DNA of 43,994 nt from a virus. The translations under genes were made by a program, and so were the position numbers. Below are positions 1 through 7,673 of this stretch, in pieces (position 1 is the first letter of the stretch; every line of letters begins with the position of its first letter). The stretch is from positions 1 through 43,994 of the IMG/VR virus record IMGVR_UViG_3300010396_000062. One strand, written 5' to 3'. A model generated the notes under the pieces. It made no database searches. It saw only the letters and a list, made by a program, of their open reading frames with translations, and had not been told where the DNA came from.

Positions 1-262
1 CACGGCAATGTCAAAGAGCGAGAGGATGCAAAGGCAGGAGGCACAATCCCGGTGCGGTTGGATTCGGCTTCGGCTGTTCTTTTAATTGTACGGCGGGTGT
101 CAAGCTGTTGCGGTGCGAGCGAATGTCGGTGCAGAAGATATTTGGCAGTAGCGGGATTTGAGGGGAAATCGCGGAAAACGGCGGCAAAGCGGGCGCAAAT
201 GCGCGGGTTTGAGGTCGAAATCAAGGGAGGACATTTACAGCCGCTTCGTGTCAGTGGGGCGA
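1..262. other. Non-coding left flank
   Basis: No convincing gene is seen here. The only plus-strand reading frame (52-276) has arginine- and serine-rich composition typical of chance frames in GC-rich DNA. A leftward TTGACA lies at 93-98, but no well-spaced -10 follows it, and another leftward TTGACA lies close to the window edge (9-14). These may belong to a host gene to the left. The stretch is probably host DNA outside the element or its outermost non-coding edge. Confidence 0.4.
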
Positions 263-352
263 AATGTCCCCCCTAGAACAACAGCTAAGTGTTTGATGCT
301 GCGTAGGGCTAAGGGGGGACATTAGGGAGGACATGATTTTAGGGGGGACATT
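224..352. repeat. Five copies of a 12-bp motif, candidate transposase-binding end sites
   Basis: The consensus is AGGG(G/A)GGACAT(T/G). Direct copies lie at 224-235, 312-323, 324-335 and 341-352, and one perfect inverted copy lies at 263-274 (AATGTCCCCCCT on the + strand). Copies at 312 and 324 abut head to tail; the last begins 17 bp after the third. They sit just beyond the last gene of the leftward operon. Mu-type and IS21-type elements carry several transposase sites near each end, with mixed orientation at one end in Mu. The role here is inferred from position and repetition. Confidence 0.6.
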
Positions 353-360
353 GCCTCCAA

Positions 361-1089
361 TCAGGGACGGCAAACATAGTTGAAAGAGACGGTGACGCCG
401 GCGACGGTATTGGCGACGGTGACGTTCATCCCGGTGGTGGTTGCGACCGAGTTTCCGAAGCCGAAATTGGACGTTCCGCCGTTCTGCGTGACCGAGCAAA
501 CGTAGGCGGTCCCGGTGGCCGGCCAGACCAGAGTCAGCAGCGTTCCCGTGGTGAAGGTTCCACCGGCGACGGAGTAGCTTCCGCGCGTGTTGGTGCAGGT
601 CGCGCTGAGGCATGTGACCGTGCCGGTGCCGCTTCCGCCGGCGGCCGAAGTGATAGCGTTGCTGCCGACATTGCCAGGCGTGTTCGCCGATGGGTTGTAG
701 GTGTCGAGCGACCACGAGCTGCCGCCGATCCCATAGACGGGTCCGAGGTCCGTGGTGATCTGGCTGGTGCTGTCGTAGATCGTGATGTCATAGGCGTGCA
801 GAGATGCCGAGTCTGTGACTGGATTCGGAACTGTGAGCGATCCGGCCAACGATCCGGCGGTGAGCGTCTGGCAGAACGAGCGACCCGCGAGATAGAAGCC
901 GCCGCCGGATTTTGAGATCGAGATCGGGTTGTTATTGATGTCCACCGGTTTGAGACAGAGGGTGCCGGTGACGGCGCCAGCGCCCGCATTGACGGCCGTC
1001 GCAGTGATGGTGGTGGTGGCCTGAGAGAAGGCCAGGCCATGAACGCCGAGCGCGATCATCGCAAGGACCGCGATGCGTATTGTCTTCAT
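361..1089 (-). CDS. Exported protein sharing the N-terminal domain of the 1838-5260 fibre-like protein
   Basis: A 242-residue protein with a clear signal peptide (KTIRIAVLAMIALG, cleavage near AFSQA). Residues about 25-130 match the N-terminal domain of the collagen-like protein encoded at 1838-5260: both contain NGTLCL/TGTLCL, the exact block FCQTLTAGSLAGSL, and a GPVYGIGGS-SWSLD motif. The remainder (about 130-242) is Ser/Thr/Gly-rich and beta-prone, with paired cysteines, and differs from the longer paralogue. It is the last gene of the leftward operon, 31 bp beyond its neighbour. It could be a short fibre, an adhesin or a surface-exclusion factor; no family was recognised beyond the paralogy. 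Confidence 0.7.
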   Translation of the reverse strand: MKTIRIAVLAMIALGVHGLAFSQATTTITATAVNAGAGAVTGTLCLKPVDINNNPISISKSGGGFYLAGRSFCQTLTAGSLAGSLTVPNPVTDSASLHAYDITIYDSTSQITTDLGPVYGIGGSSWSLDTYNPSANTPGNVGSNAITSAAGGSGTGTVTCLSATCTNTRGSYSVAGGTFTTGTLLTLVWPATGTAYVCSVTQNGGTSNFGFGNSVATTTGMNVTVANTVAGVTVSFNYVCRP

Positions 1090-1120
1090 GGGTGAAGCTC
1101 CTTTCGAAAACGACGAAAAA

Positions 1121-1825
1121 TCAAGGTGTGGAAGTCGAAGATGTTGCCGGCGGCGGAGTGGCGGCCGGGACGGTGCAGCTGAAAGTGAACTTGTTCGACT
1201 TGTCGGTCGATGGCTGGAAGGTGCAGGTCATCGCCTGGCCGTCGATGGTGAAGGTGAAAACGGAGCTTTCCCACTCGCTCGATCCGGCGTAGGTTGCGGT
1301 GACATTCCCTGCTCCAAACCATGCCGCGGTCTGATCGCCGGGAGGCGGATAGGTTGCGCTGAGCACGACGGTGTGCGGACCGCTCGACAGCGGGGGCGCT
1401 GCGGGCGCAGGGAGCGCCGGCACGACGACGGGGGAGCCGTTCACTATGACTGTCTGCGTCGAGCTCGTCTCAAGGGCATCCAGCTCTTTCACGTAGCACC
1501 ACGCGGGATCAGAGACGCCCAGATCTGCCGACGTCACCACCGCGCCCAGCGTCACCGGCGTCACCCATGCATCCGCCTTGAGAGCGTTATCGGGTGTGGG
1601 CGTTCCGCAGCCGTACGGAGTCCCAGCGGGCGCGCCGTATCGCAGCGTCATTCCAGCGGGAATGGAGGTGGAATCGATGGATTCGCCGTCGTGCGCGATT
1701 GTTGACCAGACCGGAGCCGGTGCGGCGGTCTGCGCACAAATCGGGGTTGTAAAGATGCAGAACGCGAGCACATATATTGCGAGCGACGCGAGAGCGCAGG
1801 CTACCCGTCTTGATTTAGCATTCAT
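1121..1825 (-). CDS. Exported hypothetical protein
   Basis: A 234-residue protein with a hydrophobic signal peptide (about residues 9-30, ending PICAQ). The mature part is Thr/Pro/Ala-rich and probably all-beta. It has three or more cysteines and ends in a Pro/Thr/Ser-rich tail. A segment near residues 140-185 (SGPHTVVLSATYPPPGDQ) resembles an immunoglobulin-like fold, but I cannot name the family. An AAGGA ribosome site precedes the ATG, and the gene begins 12 bp after the stop of the collagen-like gene, so the three exported proteins are co-transcribed. Function unknown; a partner of the neighbouring surface or fibre proteins is the simplest guess. Confidence 0.65.
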   Translation of the reverse strand: MNAKSRRVACALASLAIYVLAFCIFTTPICAQTAAPAPVWSTIAHDGESIDSTSIPAGMTLRYGAPAGTPYGCGTPTPDNALKADAWVTPVTLGAVVTSADLGVSDPAWCYVKELDALETSSTQTVIVNGSPVVVPALPAPAAPPLSSGPHTVVLSATYPPPGDQTAAWFGAGNVTATYAGSSEWESSVFTFTIDGQAMTCTFQPSTDKSNKFTFSCTVPAATPPPATSSTSTP

Positions 1826-1837
1826 CGCTTATTCCTT

Positions 1838-4800
1838 TCAGTTCACTACCAGGCTCAGCACGTCGGTATAGAAAGTCGCTGAGCCTCCCATCGCCATGAA
1901 ATAACCACCCTTCGAGATCGTGCCGATTCCTGCCTGGGTGAAGATCGTAAGGAACGTCTGGCCGCCGTCCAGAGACTGCTGAAAAAGGAGCGACGTCCCC
2001 GACTTCAGCAGCCGGTAGTGAACATATTCACCAAAGCCGTAGAGCTGAGTTCCGTTGAATTGAATATCGGAGCCGAAGGTTGGACTGCCGGAGCCGCTGT
2101 AGTTCCAAATCTGCGGGGTTATTTGGGCGGATAGAGCTCCCGTCGTTGCCAGCGACGATAGCCAACTACCTAACGCATAGATCTTTCCGTTGGTCGAATC
2201 GTAGACCCATACGCCAGCCTCGGAAGCCTGGCTATTCGTCGAGAGCTGCAACGACATGGAGCGCATCACTGCCTCTACGCTGGTAGTAGCTGTGGACGAT
2301 GCCCAATACACAGAGTTCGCGGTCGAGGTCAGCGCGATATTCCCGTTCGTTCCTACAGCCACGGTTGAGGGCGCAACGCTGTTCAGCCACGTCGGGGATG
2401 CAGGCGGAAGGGTCACTTGATACCCGTCGCTCGGAATATATTTATTTGTCCCGTCGTATAGATATGGAGGGAGGAACGTGAGGCTTCCGGTCGAACTTGC
2501 GGTTACCGTGTTGCATCCCAACACATGCGTCGAGTGCGTATAAATCAGAGCGTTCGATGCGCCATGACAGTCCGGGATAACAAACGGAGTCGGCGGCGCG
2601 GCAGTTGCGCTCTGATTGATCAGAGTTGAATCGGCAGCCTGCGGTGGCAGCCCATTTGCGGGAGCGACAATGTAGGGTGCACTGGAACCAAAGCGCCACG
2701 TTCCTTTCACTGGATTCGCCGCCACCACCGTACCCGTTCCAAGCGCGTTGATCGCATACCCGGTCTCATTCACGCCCGAGTTGAAGGTGTTTCCAGTGAT
2801 CGAATTGTTCGATGACCCGGCAGTCTCGTGCACGGCGTCGGCGGAAGTGGGCAGCTTTCCGTTCGTGTTGAATCCGACTGCAATATCGCTGGTGTAGTCG
2901 ATCGTGTTGCCGGCGAAGCTGATCCCGCTCACTCCATCGATATATGCGGCACTGCCGACGATTCCGGCGAAAGTATTAGCAGCAGCGGAGGCATTGCTTA
3001 CATAAAAATGAATGCCGTCGCCGTTGGTGTCTCCCATCTTGCTGTTCACATAGCTGCCACCCGAAGAGCAGGCGATCATCTGCGTGCCGTCGTTGTCGTA
3101 CAACAATTCGTCGCTGACTCGCGCATAAACGCCGCAGACCATCTCTGCGGGACCATTGTTGTCCTGGATGGAATTCCCTTTGACGATCGGTGCGTCGAGC
3201 GAAACCCCGATCCCGAGGTTCATCCGCTGGATCACATTGTCGGATATCTCGACGTTGTCATCGATGCATCCTGTGATCGTTTTTCCGCCATAGGTGTAGC
3301 TGGTGTTGCAGGTAGTTCCGTTGCCGACGGTCTCGATGCCCTGATTGAGATAGTTGTCGCCGACCAGGTAGAGCTGCGAAATCTTGATGCCGCGGTGCCG
3401 AGACGTGTCCGTTCCCGTTCCGGCCTGATTGCTGTGGGCGATCTCGATCAGCGGAAATCCTGTCGCCGTAGCCTTGAGCTGAGCGCAGCCAGTGCCCAGC
3501 GCTCCGTTCGGCGTACTCGTGTTTGTCCATGTGGTGTTGTAGCCGCCCCACATGCAGTGACCCTCGCCGATCAGGGTCACATTGTCTGTGTCGATCACGA
3601 CAGCGGCGCCATCGTTATAGACGCCCGACTGCAACACCACCGTGCACTGCGCTGGTCCCGCCGATGCGGGCAGTGTCGCAGGGCATGCATTGATCGCGGC
3701 CTGGATCGTCGACTCATCTCCAGTTCCAGTTGCGACGAATCTCGCGGAAGCCTTGTTGATGCTATTGCTCGCGGCCACCACGATCTGCACGGTCTGCGGC
3801 GCCGCCGTGCTCAGTATCTGGGTCTGCGGATTTTGAAGCTCGAATCCGGTTCCGTCATAGACAAGCGTCGCGACCGCTGTCGTAGTCAGATCGCCTGCTG
3901 CGAGTGCCGAAGTTCCATTCTTTGTGATGGTGACGGTGCCGAGCCCGTTTACGTTGACTGTGGGATTCGTCGAGGTATTCGCGAGATTCGGAAGAACGCG
4001 GACCGTCAGTCCAGCACTGAGAGAAGTTACGGCAGGCGAGAAGGTCGCGATCAGCGCGTTGACTGATCCGGTCGCTGCGACGTATGGAGCGGTTCCGGCC
4101 GGGCCTGTCGGACCCGTCGCCCCCGTCGCTCCGGTTATGCTCGCGCCGGCTGGTCCCGCGGGACCTGTTGGTCCGGCTGGTCCCGTCGCACCCTGCAGTG
4201 CGAGAGGCGTCCAGACGAGAGGATTGGTGTCCGGCTCCTGATTGAGCGAACTCGCGGTGGTGTTGACGTAGGAGCTGCCGTTGTAGCCGACCGCCTGGTT
4301 GAGGGTGTACGTCGTGCCGGAGAGCCAGTCTCCCTGCCAGGAGAAGCCCGCGCCCGCGGCACCCGCGGCACCGGTGGCACCCGTCGCGCCTGTGGCACCC
4401 GTCGCGCCGGCCGGGCCGACCAGGCTCGTCCCAGATCCTGGCCATGCGCCTGCGGACTTAGGACCGTAGACAACCCATGCGGTGGTGTCGATGTAGAAGT
4501 CGCCGTTGTTGCCGGCGCCCGAGCTGGGCGCGCCACTACCGCTGATGATGGTATTGCCGCTTGGACCTTGCGGTCCCGTCGCACCGGTCGCACCCGTTGC
4601 GCCGGCTGGGCCTGTTGCCCCACTCCCACTGGTTGCGAGGTGGAACGTGTTGTCCGTGCCGCAGACGTAGAAGGTGAGAGTGCCGGTGTTGAGGCGCGCA
4701 TCCTGCGACGGCGGCGCGCACGAGCTCGGCGGCGATCCGCTGCCATAGGTGAAGGTGAACGCAGCGGCTGTGGGCGCAGTGCTGGGCGGTGTGTAGCTAT

Positions 4801-5260
4801 CCAGCGACCAGGTCGAGCCGCCGATGCCATAGACCGGTCCGCGGCCGAAGTCGACGCCAACCTCGGAGCTTGTCGTTCCCGCCGGCGAGATCGAGCCAAT
4901 GCCGCTGGGACCAGGCGTCGCGGGTCCGACGTAAACAAAGATGTCGTATCCGTGGCCAGGGATGGAATCTGTCGAGGAGTTGGGAACGTTCAGCGATCCG
5001 GCCAGTGAGCCTGCGGTGAGCGTCTGGCAGAACGGATACTTCGCGAGATAGATGGTTCCCGAGGAGTTGGTGACGGTGATCGGGTTGTTGTAGCGATCGA
5101 CCGCGGTGAGGCAGAGCGTTCCATTGACGGGCGATCCGGCGACGGTGACGCTGGTCGCTGTGACCGACGTCATGGCCTGCGGAAAGGCCGGCAGCGCGCA
5201 GAGCATCGGCAGGAGAGACAAGACAGCTCTGCGCACCAATCGCATGATCGCAGTGTGCAA
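1838..5260 (-). CDS. Large exported fibre-like protein: collagen-like repeats, CBM-like segment, beta-helix
   Basis: A 1140-residue protein. Residues 1-29 form a signal peptide ending ALPAFPQA. Residues 30-160 are a domain shared with the 361-1089 protein. Gly-X-Y collagen-like blocks lie at about 214-236, 281-305 and 357-390. Between the last two, residues 306-352 (W-GDW-SGTTY-G-V-YNGSSYV-W) resemble a type 5/12 carbohydrate-binding module. From about residue 500 a right-handed beta-helix of the pectate-lyase type begins (ESTIQAAINAC, then N-x-T-L-I-G-E-G rungs) and runs to about 860. The C-terminal 180 residues look lectin-like. These parts are typical of tail fibres and depolymerases, yet the signal peptide predicts export. 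It may be a receptor-binding fibre, or a surface adhesin carried as cargo. Confidence 0.75.
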   Translation of the reverse strand: MHTAIMRLVRRAVLSLLPMLCALPAFPQAMTSVTATSVTVAGSPVNGTLCLTAVDRYNNPITVTNSSGTIYLAKYPFCQTLTAGSLAGSLNVPNSSTDSIPGHGYDIFVYVGPATPGPSGIGSISPAGTTSSEVGVDFGRGPVYGIGGSTWSLDSYTPPSTAPTAAAFTFTYGSGSPPSSCAPPSQDARLNTGTLTFYVCGTDNTFHLATSGSGATGPAGATGATGATGPQGPSGNTIISGSGAPSSGAGNNGDFYIDTTAWVVYGPKSAGAWPGSGTSLVGPAGATGATGATGATGAAGAAGAGFSWQGDWLSGTTYTLNQAVGYNGSSYVNTTASSLNQEPDTNPLVWTPLALQGATGPAGPTGPAGPAGASITGATGATGPTGPAGTAPYVAATGSVNALIATFSPAVTSLSAGLTVRVLPNLANTSTNPTVNVNGLGTVTITKNGTSALAAGDLTTTAVATLVYDGTGFELQNPQTQILSTAAPQTVQIVVAASNSINKASARFVATGTGDESTIQAAINACPATLPASAGPAQCTVVLQSGVYNDGAAVVIDTDNVTLIGEGHCMWGGYNTTWTNTSTPNGALGTGCAQLKATATGFPLIEIAHSNQAGTGTDTSRHRGIKISQLYLVGDNYLNQGIETVGNGTTCNTSYTYGGKTITGCIDDNVEISDNVIQRMNLGIGVSLDAPIVKGNSIQDNNGPAEMVCGVYARVSDELLYDNDGTQMIACSSGGSYVNSKMGDTNGDGIHFYVSNASAAANTFAGIVGSAAYIDGVSGISFAGNTIDYTSDIAVGFNTNGKLPTSADAVHETAGSSNNSITGNTFNSGVNETGYAINALGTGTVVAANPVKGTWRFGSSAPYIVAPANGLPPQAADSTLINQSATAAPPTPFVIPDCHGASNALIYTHSTHVLGCNTVTASSTGSLTFLPPYLYDGTNKYIPSDGYQVTLPPASPTWLNSVAPSTVAVGTNGNIALTSTANSVYWASSTATTSVEAVMRSMSLQLSTNSQASEAGVWVYDSTNGKIYALGSWLSSLATTGALSAQITPQIWNYSGSGSPTFGSDIQFNGTQLYGFGEYVHYRLLKSGTSLLFQQSLDGGQTFLTIFTQAGIGTISKGGYFMAMGGSATFYTDVLSLVVN

Positions 5261-5272
5261 TGCGAAGGCGCC

Positions 5273-5851
5273 CTAGACCGTCGTGGATGCGGAATGGCGC
5301 GAAGATGCGGAGGCGGCTATTTTCCGGCGCAGATTGTCAAGCGCGCGTTCGAGCGAAGGCCGCCAAATGCGCCAACGGGAGCGGTTCGTGTTCGGGAGCA
5401 ACTGGTAGCCGACCAGGACGCCTTCATCGAGCATGTGGAAGATCGCCCGTTGTGAGCAGTCGAGGACATTGATCGCGTCGGCGAAGGTGATTGTTTCATC
5501 CAGCGGAAACGGCAAAAGATCGCGATCCTTCAGCCTGCCGCGGTGAGGCCGCTTGATCGCGGTGTCCGAGATTCGATAGTGCAAGCGCAGCAGGTCGCAG
5601 TGCTCAACGACGGAGTTATAGGGGATACGCCAGCGCGTCGATCCTGGGATCTGGTAGGCGCCTCGCAGTATGCCGGCCAGCAGCATGCGCCGGACCGTCT
5701 CGCGATCGCAGCCGTAGATATTCATTGCGCGGGCGAGATCGATCTCCTGCGAGCGCTGGATGGGCAACTCCAGGCGCGGCGTCGCGTCGGCGCGCGGAAG
5801 CTCGCCCTCGAAGAGCTCAAATTGCGAATCGCGTTTGCAGTGCGGCATCAT
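5273..5851 (-). CDS. Tandem excisionase/MerR-type HTH protein, possible late-gene activator
   Basis: A 192-residue protein with two similar DNA-binding units. Unit one is at about 38-95 (LARAMNIYGCDRETVRRMLL, then a wing with GSTRWRIP) and unit two at about 120-180 (FADAINVLDCSQRAIFHMLD, then a wing with RSRWRIW). Each follows the helix-turn-helix plus wing plan of excisionase-type proteins. It lies immediately downstream of the GemA-like gene. That is the place where phage Mu carries mor, the activator of middle and late transcription, so an equivalent role is possible, but no sequence similarity to Mor is visible. An AGGGAAA ribosome site precedes the ATG. Confidence 0.6.
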   Translation of the reverse strand: MMPHCKRDSQFELFEGELPRADATPRLELPIQRSQEIDLARAMNIYGCDRETVRRMLLAGILRGAYQIPGSTRWRIPYNSVVEHCDLLRLHYRISDTAIKRPHRGRLKDRDLLPFPLDETITFADAINVLDCSQRAIFHMLDEGVLVGYQLLPNTNRSRWRIWRPSLERALDNLRRKIAASASSRHSASTTV

Positions 5852-5881
5852 GGCGTTTCCCTGGCCGCAAGCGATGGGCCC

Positions 5882-6394
5882 TCAGCTCGCGAGTTGCTCC
5901 TTCCGTGGAGTGATGTGCTTCAGCGCCCAATGGATCTTGTTGGCGTCGGCGACGGTGAGGATCTTCGTGCGGCCCTGCAGCGGCCCCTTCGGACTGACGA
6001 GGAAGCGTTCGAGCGTGGCCTGGTCCCAGCCCAGGCGCGAGAGATCGCGCTGGATGAGCTTGACCTCGTCCTCGCCGGCCATGGTGACATCGGCGTGCTT
6101 CTGGTCATGGCGGCCGGCGGTGCCGGCGTTCTCGGCCGCGCGGCGGCTCATCTTGCGCCGCGGCGTTTTGCTGGCCGCCTTCACGCCCAGGATGCCCTGC
6201 AGCTTGTCGATCAGGCTCCTGGCCTCGTCGAGCGTGAGGTCGCTGAAGCTGGCGATCGCGCGGCCGCAGTTCTCGGACGCCCAGGCAATCCGCGCTTCGC
6301 GTCCGCGGTCGACGTCCAGGGTGTGGCGCTCGAACTGCGAGTAGAGCGTCTGCAGGCGGCGGAGCTGGGCGGCGTTGATGTTTATGGCGATCAT
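5882..6394 (-). CDS. GemA/Gp16-like regulatory protein
   Basis: A 170-residue protein matching the plan of Mu Gp16/GemA-type proteins (DUF1018). An N-terminal helical region (LRRLQTLYSQFE, then the LT-EAR-LIDKL-GILG pattern near residues 52-72) is followed by a basic linker, then a second helical unit (LIQRDLSRLGWD, near 110-125) and a short C-terminal basic segment. In Mu, GemA is an early protein reported to affect host DNA gyrase and gene expression. The start codon overlaps the stop of the upstream gene by 4 bp (ATGA), indicating translational coupling. Assignment rests on pattern and position rather than alignment. Confidence 0.6.
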   Translation of the reverse strand: MIAININAAQLRRLQTLYSQFERHTLDVDRGREARIAWASENCGRAIASFSDLTLDEARSLIDKLQGILGVKAASKTPRRKMSRRAAENAGTAGRHDQKHADVTMAGEDEVKLIQRDLSRLGWDQATLERFLVSPKGPLQGRTKILTVADANKIHWALKHITPRKEQLAS

Positions 6395-7026
6395 GCGCGT
6401 CTCCTGACGAGAACGTAATCGCGTTCCATGTCGAGTTCACCTACAGGTTGGAAGACGACGTGGCCGGTTCCTGCGCAAGGATGCTGCTCATCGCATAGAG
6501 CGCACCTGTTTGGGTTTTCGTCCGCGCTTGCGCTTGCAGCTTCCATCGCAGTTGCGGCAGGAGCAGACTCCAGCTCGTTCGAGCAGCCGTCTGGCTGCGG
6601 CGATGGCGCGGATGCGGCCGGCGCGCTTGCGGGCGTTGTAGTCGGCGCGCTTGCACTCTCCGCCCTGGCAGAACCGTGCTGTTCCCTTGACGAGTTTCCC
6701 GCACTCAGGTCGCTGGCAGATTCGCGCGTCGTCTTGCATGGTCCCGTCTCTTCTTTCGTTTGGTGCAGATGCACGCCGAGGATTCCGTAGCCGACCTTGT
6801 CCGCCCAGGGATTCTCTCCCAGCGCATCGCGGTCCGTTGCGATGCGCATGGACTTGTCGAAGTCGCGGACCAGCAGCAGCGCGTCGGTGTACTGTTCGGG
6901 CGCGATGCCGTCCGGGTAAAGCAGGCGCAGATAGTCGCCCGCCTTCGCGAAGCTCGATCCGTAGGCCGCGTTCTTCACCTCGACCAGCTCGCCGATCTCC
7001 GTTCCGATCTGCTCAAAGTTCTTCAT
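6391..7026 (-). CDS. DUF1599/Nmad1-like phage protein with unusual Ala/Ser-rich C-terminal extension
   Basis: Residues 1-85 form a helical domain with the motif series EIGELV--K--AYG-SF, LYPDGI, DALLLVRDFDKSMRIAT and ENPWADKVGYGILG. This resembles the nucleotide-modification-associated DUF1599 family common in phages. Residues 96-170 are Ala/Ser/Thr/Pro-rich, and the C-terminus has a CALCDEQHPC pair. The extension overlaps, out of frame, an 83-residue zinc-finger-like gene (6488-6739) that begins exactly where the conserved domain ends. The extension could therefore be an accident of an open frame in GC-rich DNA. Start and stop overlap both neighbours by 4 bp (ATGA). Role unknown; nucleotide metabolism or DNA modification is the family-based guess. 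Confidence 0.55.
   Translation of the reverse strand: MKNFEQIGTEIGELVEVKNAAYGSSFAKAGDYLRLLYPDGIAPEQYTDALLLVRDFDKSMRIATDRDALGENPWADKVGYGILGVHLHQTKEETGPCKTTRESASDLSAGNSSREQHGSARAESASAPTTTPASAPAASAPSPQPDGCSNELESAPAATAMEAASASADENPNRCALCDEQHPCAGTGHVVFQPVGELDMERDYVLVRRRA
6488..6739 (-). CDS. Small zinc-finger-like protein overlapping the previous gene out of frame
   Basis: An 83-residue basic protein. The pattern C-x4-C-G-x-L-x2-G-x2-R-F-C-x4-C-K-x4-N-A-R-K-R at residues 8-40 is the treble-clef type often seen in small phage and host proteins. A second cluster, CSCRNCDGSC, lies near residues 58-68. The ATG follows a GGGACC that could serve as a weak ribosome site. The whole gene lies inside the C-terminal part of 6391-7026 in another frame. 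The ordered cysteine spacing makes chance unlikely, so I favour this frame as coding; both could be expressed. Confidence 0.5.
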   Translation of the reverse strand: MQDDARICQRPECGKLVKGTARFCQGGECKRADYNARKRAGRIRAIAAARRLLERAGVCSCRNCDGSCKRKRGRKPKQVRSMR

Positions 7027-7244
7027 GCCTTACGCTTCTCCTTTGCGACGGCTACCGCGTAGCCGAGCTTTCGCAGCTGCGTTGCGTGGCGCGCACATCG
7101 ATACTGATCGCTGAAAGTTCTTCCATGCTTCGAGATCGCGTAGCGCCTCGCGACGTAGCCGCATTTGACTGTCGCGCGATCGCGGCGCACGTCGACCGGG
7201 CAAAGAAGCGTTGGTGTCTCGATTGCAGGGGGGGGGGGTATCAT
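7023..7244 (-). CDS. Small hypothetical protein with poly-C tract after its start
   Basis: A 73-residue basic protein with three cysteines (C15, C28, C50), including a YRCARHA motif that may bind metal. The ATG at 7244 has a GGAGC ribosome site, and its stop overlaps the next gene's start (ATGA). Codons 3-6 fall in an 11-base C run (7228-7238 on the opposite strand). A second start at 7260 overlaps the upstream gene's stop by ATGA, as elsewhere in this operon, but is out of frame with this protein. Loss of one C would put 7260 in frame. Either the tract is phase-variable or the base count is a sequencing error. Confidence 0.5.
   Translation of the reverse strand: MIPPPPAIETPTLLCPVDVRRDRATVKCGYVARRYAISKHGRTFSDQYRCARHATQLRKLGYAVAVAKEKRKA
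7228..7238. repeat. 11-bp homopolymer G/C tract inside a coding start
   Basis: Eleven consecutive G on the + strand (C on the coding strand), 5 bases past the ATG at 7244. Tracts of this length are prone to slipped-strand mutation and to base-count errors in sequencing. Its length decides which of two upstream starts (7244 or 7260) reads the downstream frame. Confidence 0.85.
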
Positions 7245-7256
7245 GGTCGCTCCTTT

Positions 7257-7673
7257 TCATGCTGCCCTCCGCGCTGGGATTGAGGCCGGCCGCACGGACT
7301 GCACGGGCTTCTTCTTGCGGCCGGCGCGTGTGAACAGTTGGCTGTAGCGCAGCACGTCGTTGATCAGCGTGCGCCGCGCGCGCTCCGTCATGTATGGGTT
7401 GTCGAGATCGTTGCGGCGGATCATGGCCGTGGTGAGCGACGTCCGGAACTCCATATAGAACCTGCGAACCTTCGCGGTGACCTGCTGGTCCGTCAGACCG
7501 GAGCGCCGCTTTAGGTCCGACTGCGCGAGCCAATGCACTGTGCGCCTGCGAGTGCAGTGCGGGAGTTTGGACTGGCTGCGCCCGGCGAAAGCCCTTGCCG
7601 AGCACAGCACGCAGCAGCTATCGAATCCGCCGCGGCGGAGCGCTCGGCATCGTGGGCAGGTGATCTTAGCCAC
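7257..7673 (-). CDS. Small zinc-ribbon-like hypothetical protein
   Basis: Starting at a GTG at 7673 (VAKITCPRC), this gives 138 residues. The GTG overlaps the upstream gene's stop by 8 bp and is preferred over the much longer open frame to 7817, whose N-terminus is the out-of-frame shadow of the upstream gene. An N-terminal CPRC--CCVLC pair suggests a zinc ribbon, and a helical basic region (LTDQQVTAKVRRFYMEFRTS) follows. Function unknown. Confidence 0.5.
   Translation of the reverse strand: MAKITCPRCRALRRGGFDSCCVLCSARAFAGRSQSKLPHCTRRRTVHWLAQSDLKRRSGLTDQQVTAKVRRFYMEFRTSLTTAMIRRNDLDNPYMTERARRTLINDVLRYSQLFTRAGRKKKPVQSVRPASIPARRAA

Noticed and set aside
52-276. 74-codon plus-strand frame in the left flank
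   Set aside because: Composition typical of chance frames, no ribosome site, and its end runs into the repeat cluster.
7030-7260. Alternative 76-codon frame from the ATG at 7260
   Set aside because: Arg/Ala-rich with no ordered motif, whereas the 7244 frame has spaced cysteines and ends in ATGA with the next gene. Kept only as part of the poly-C observation.
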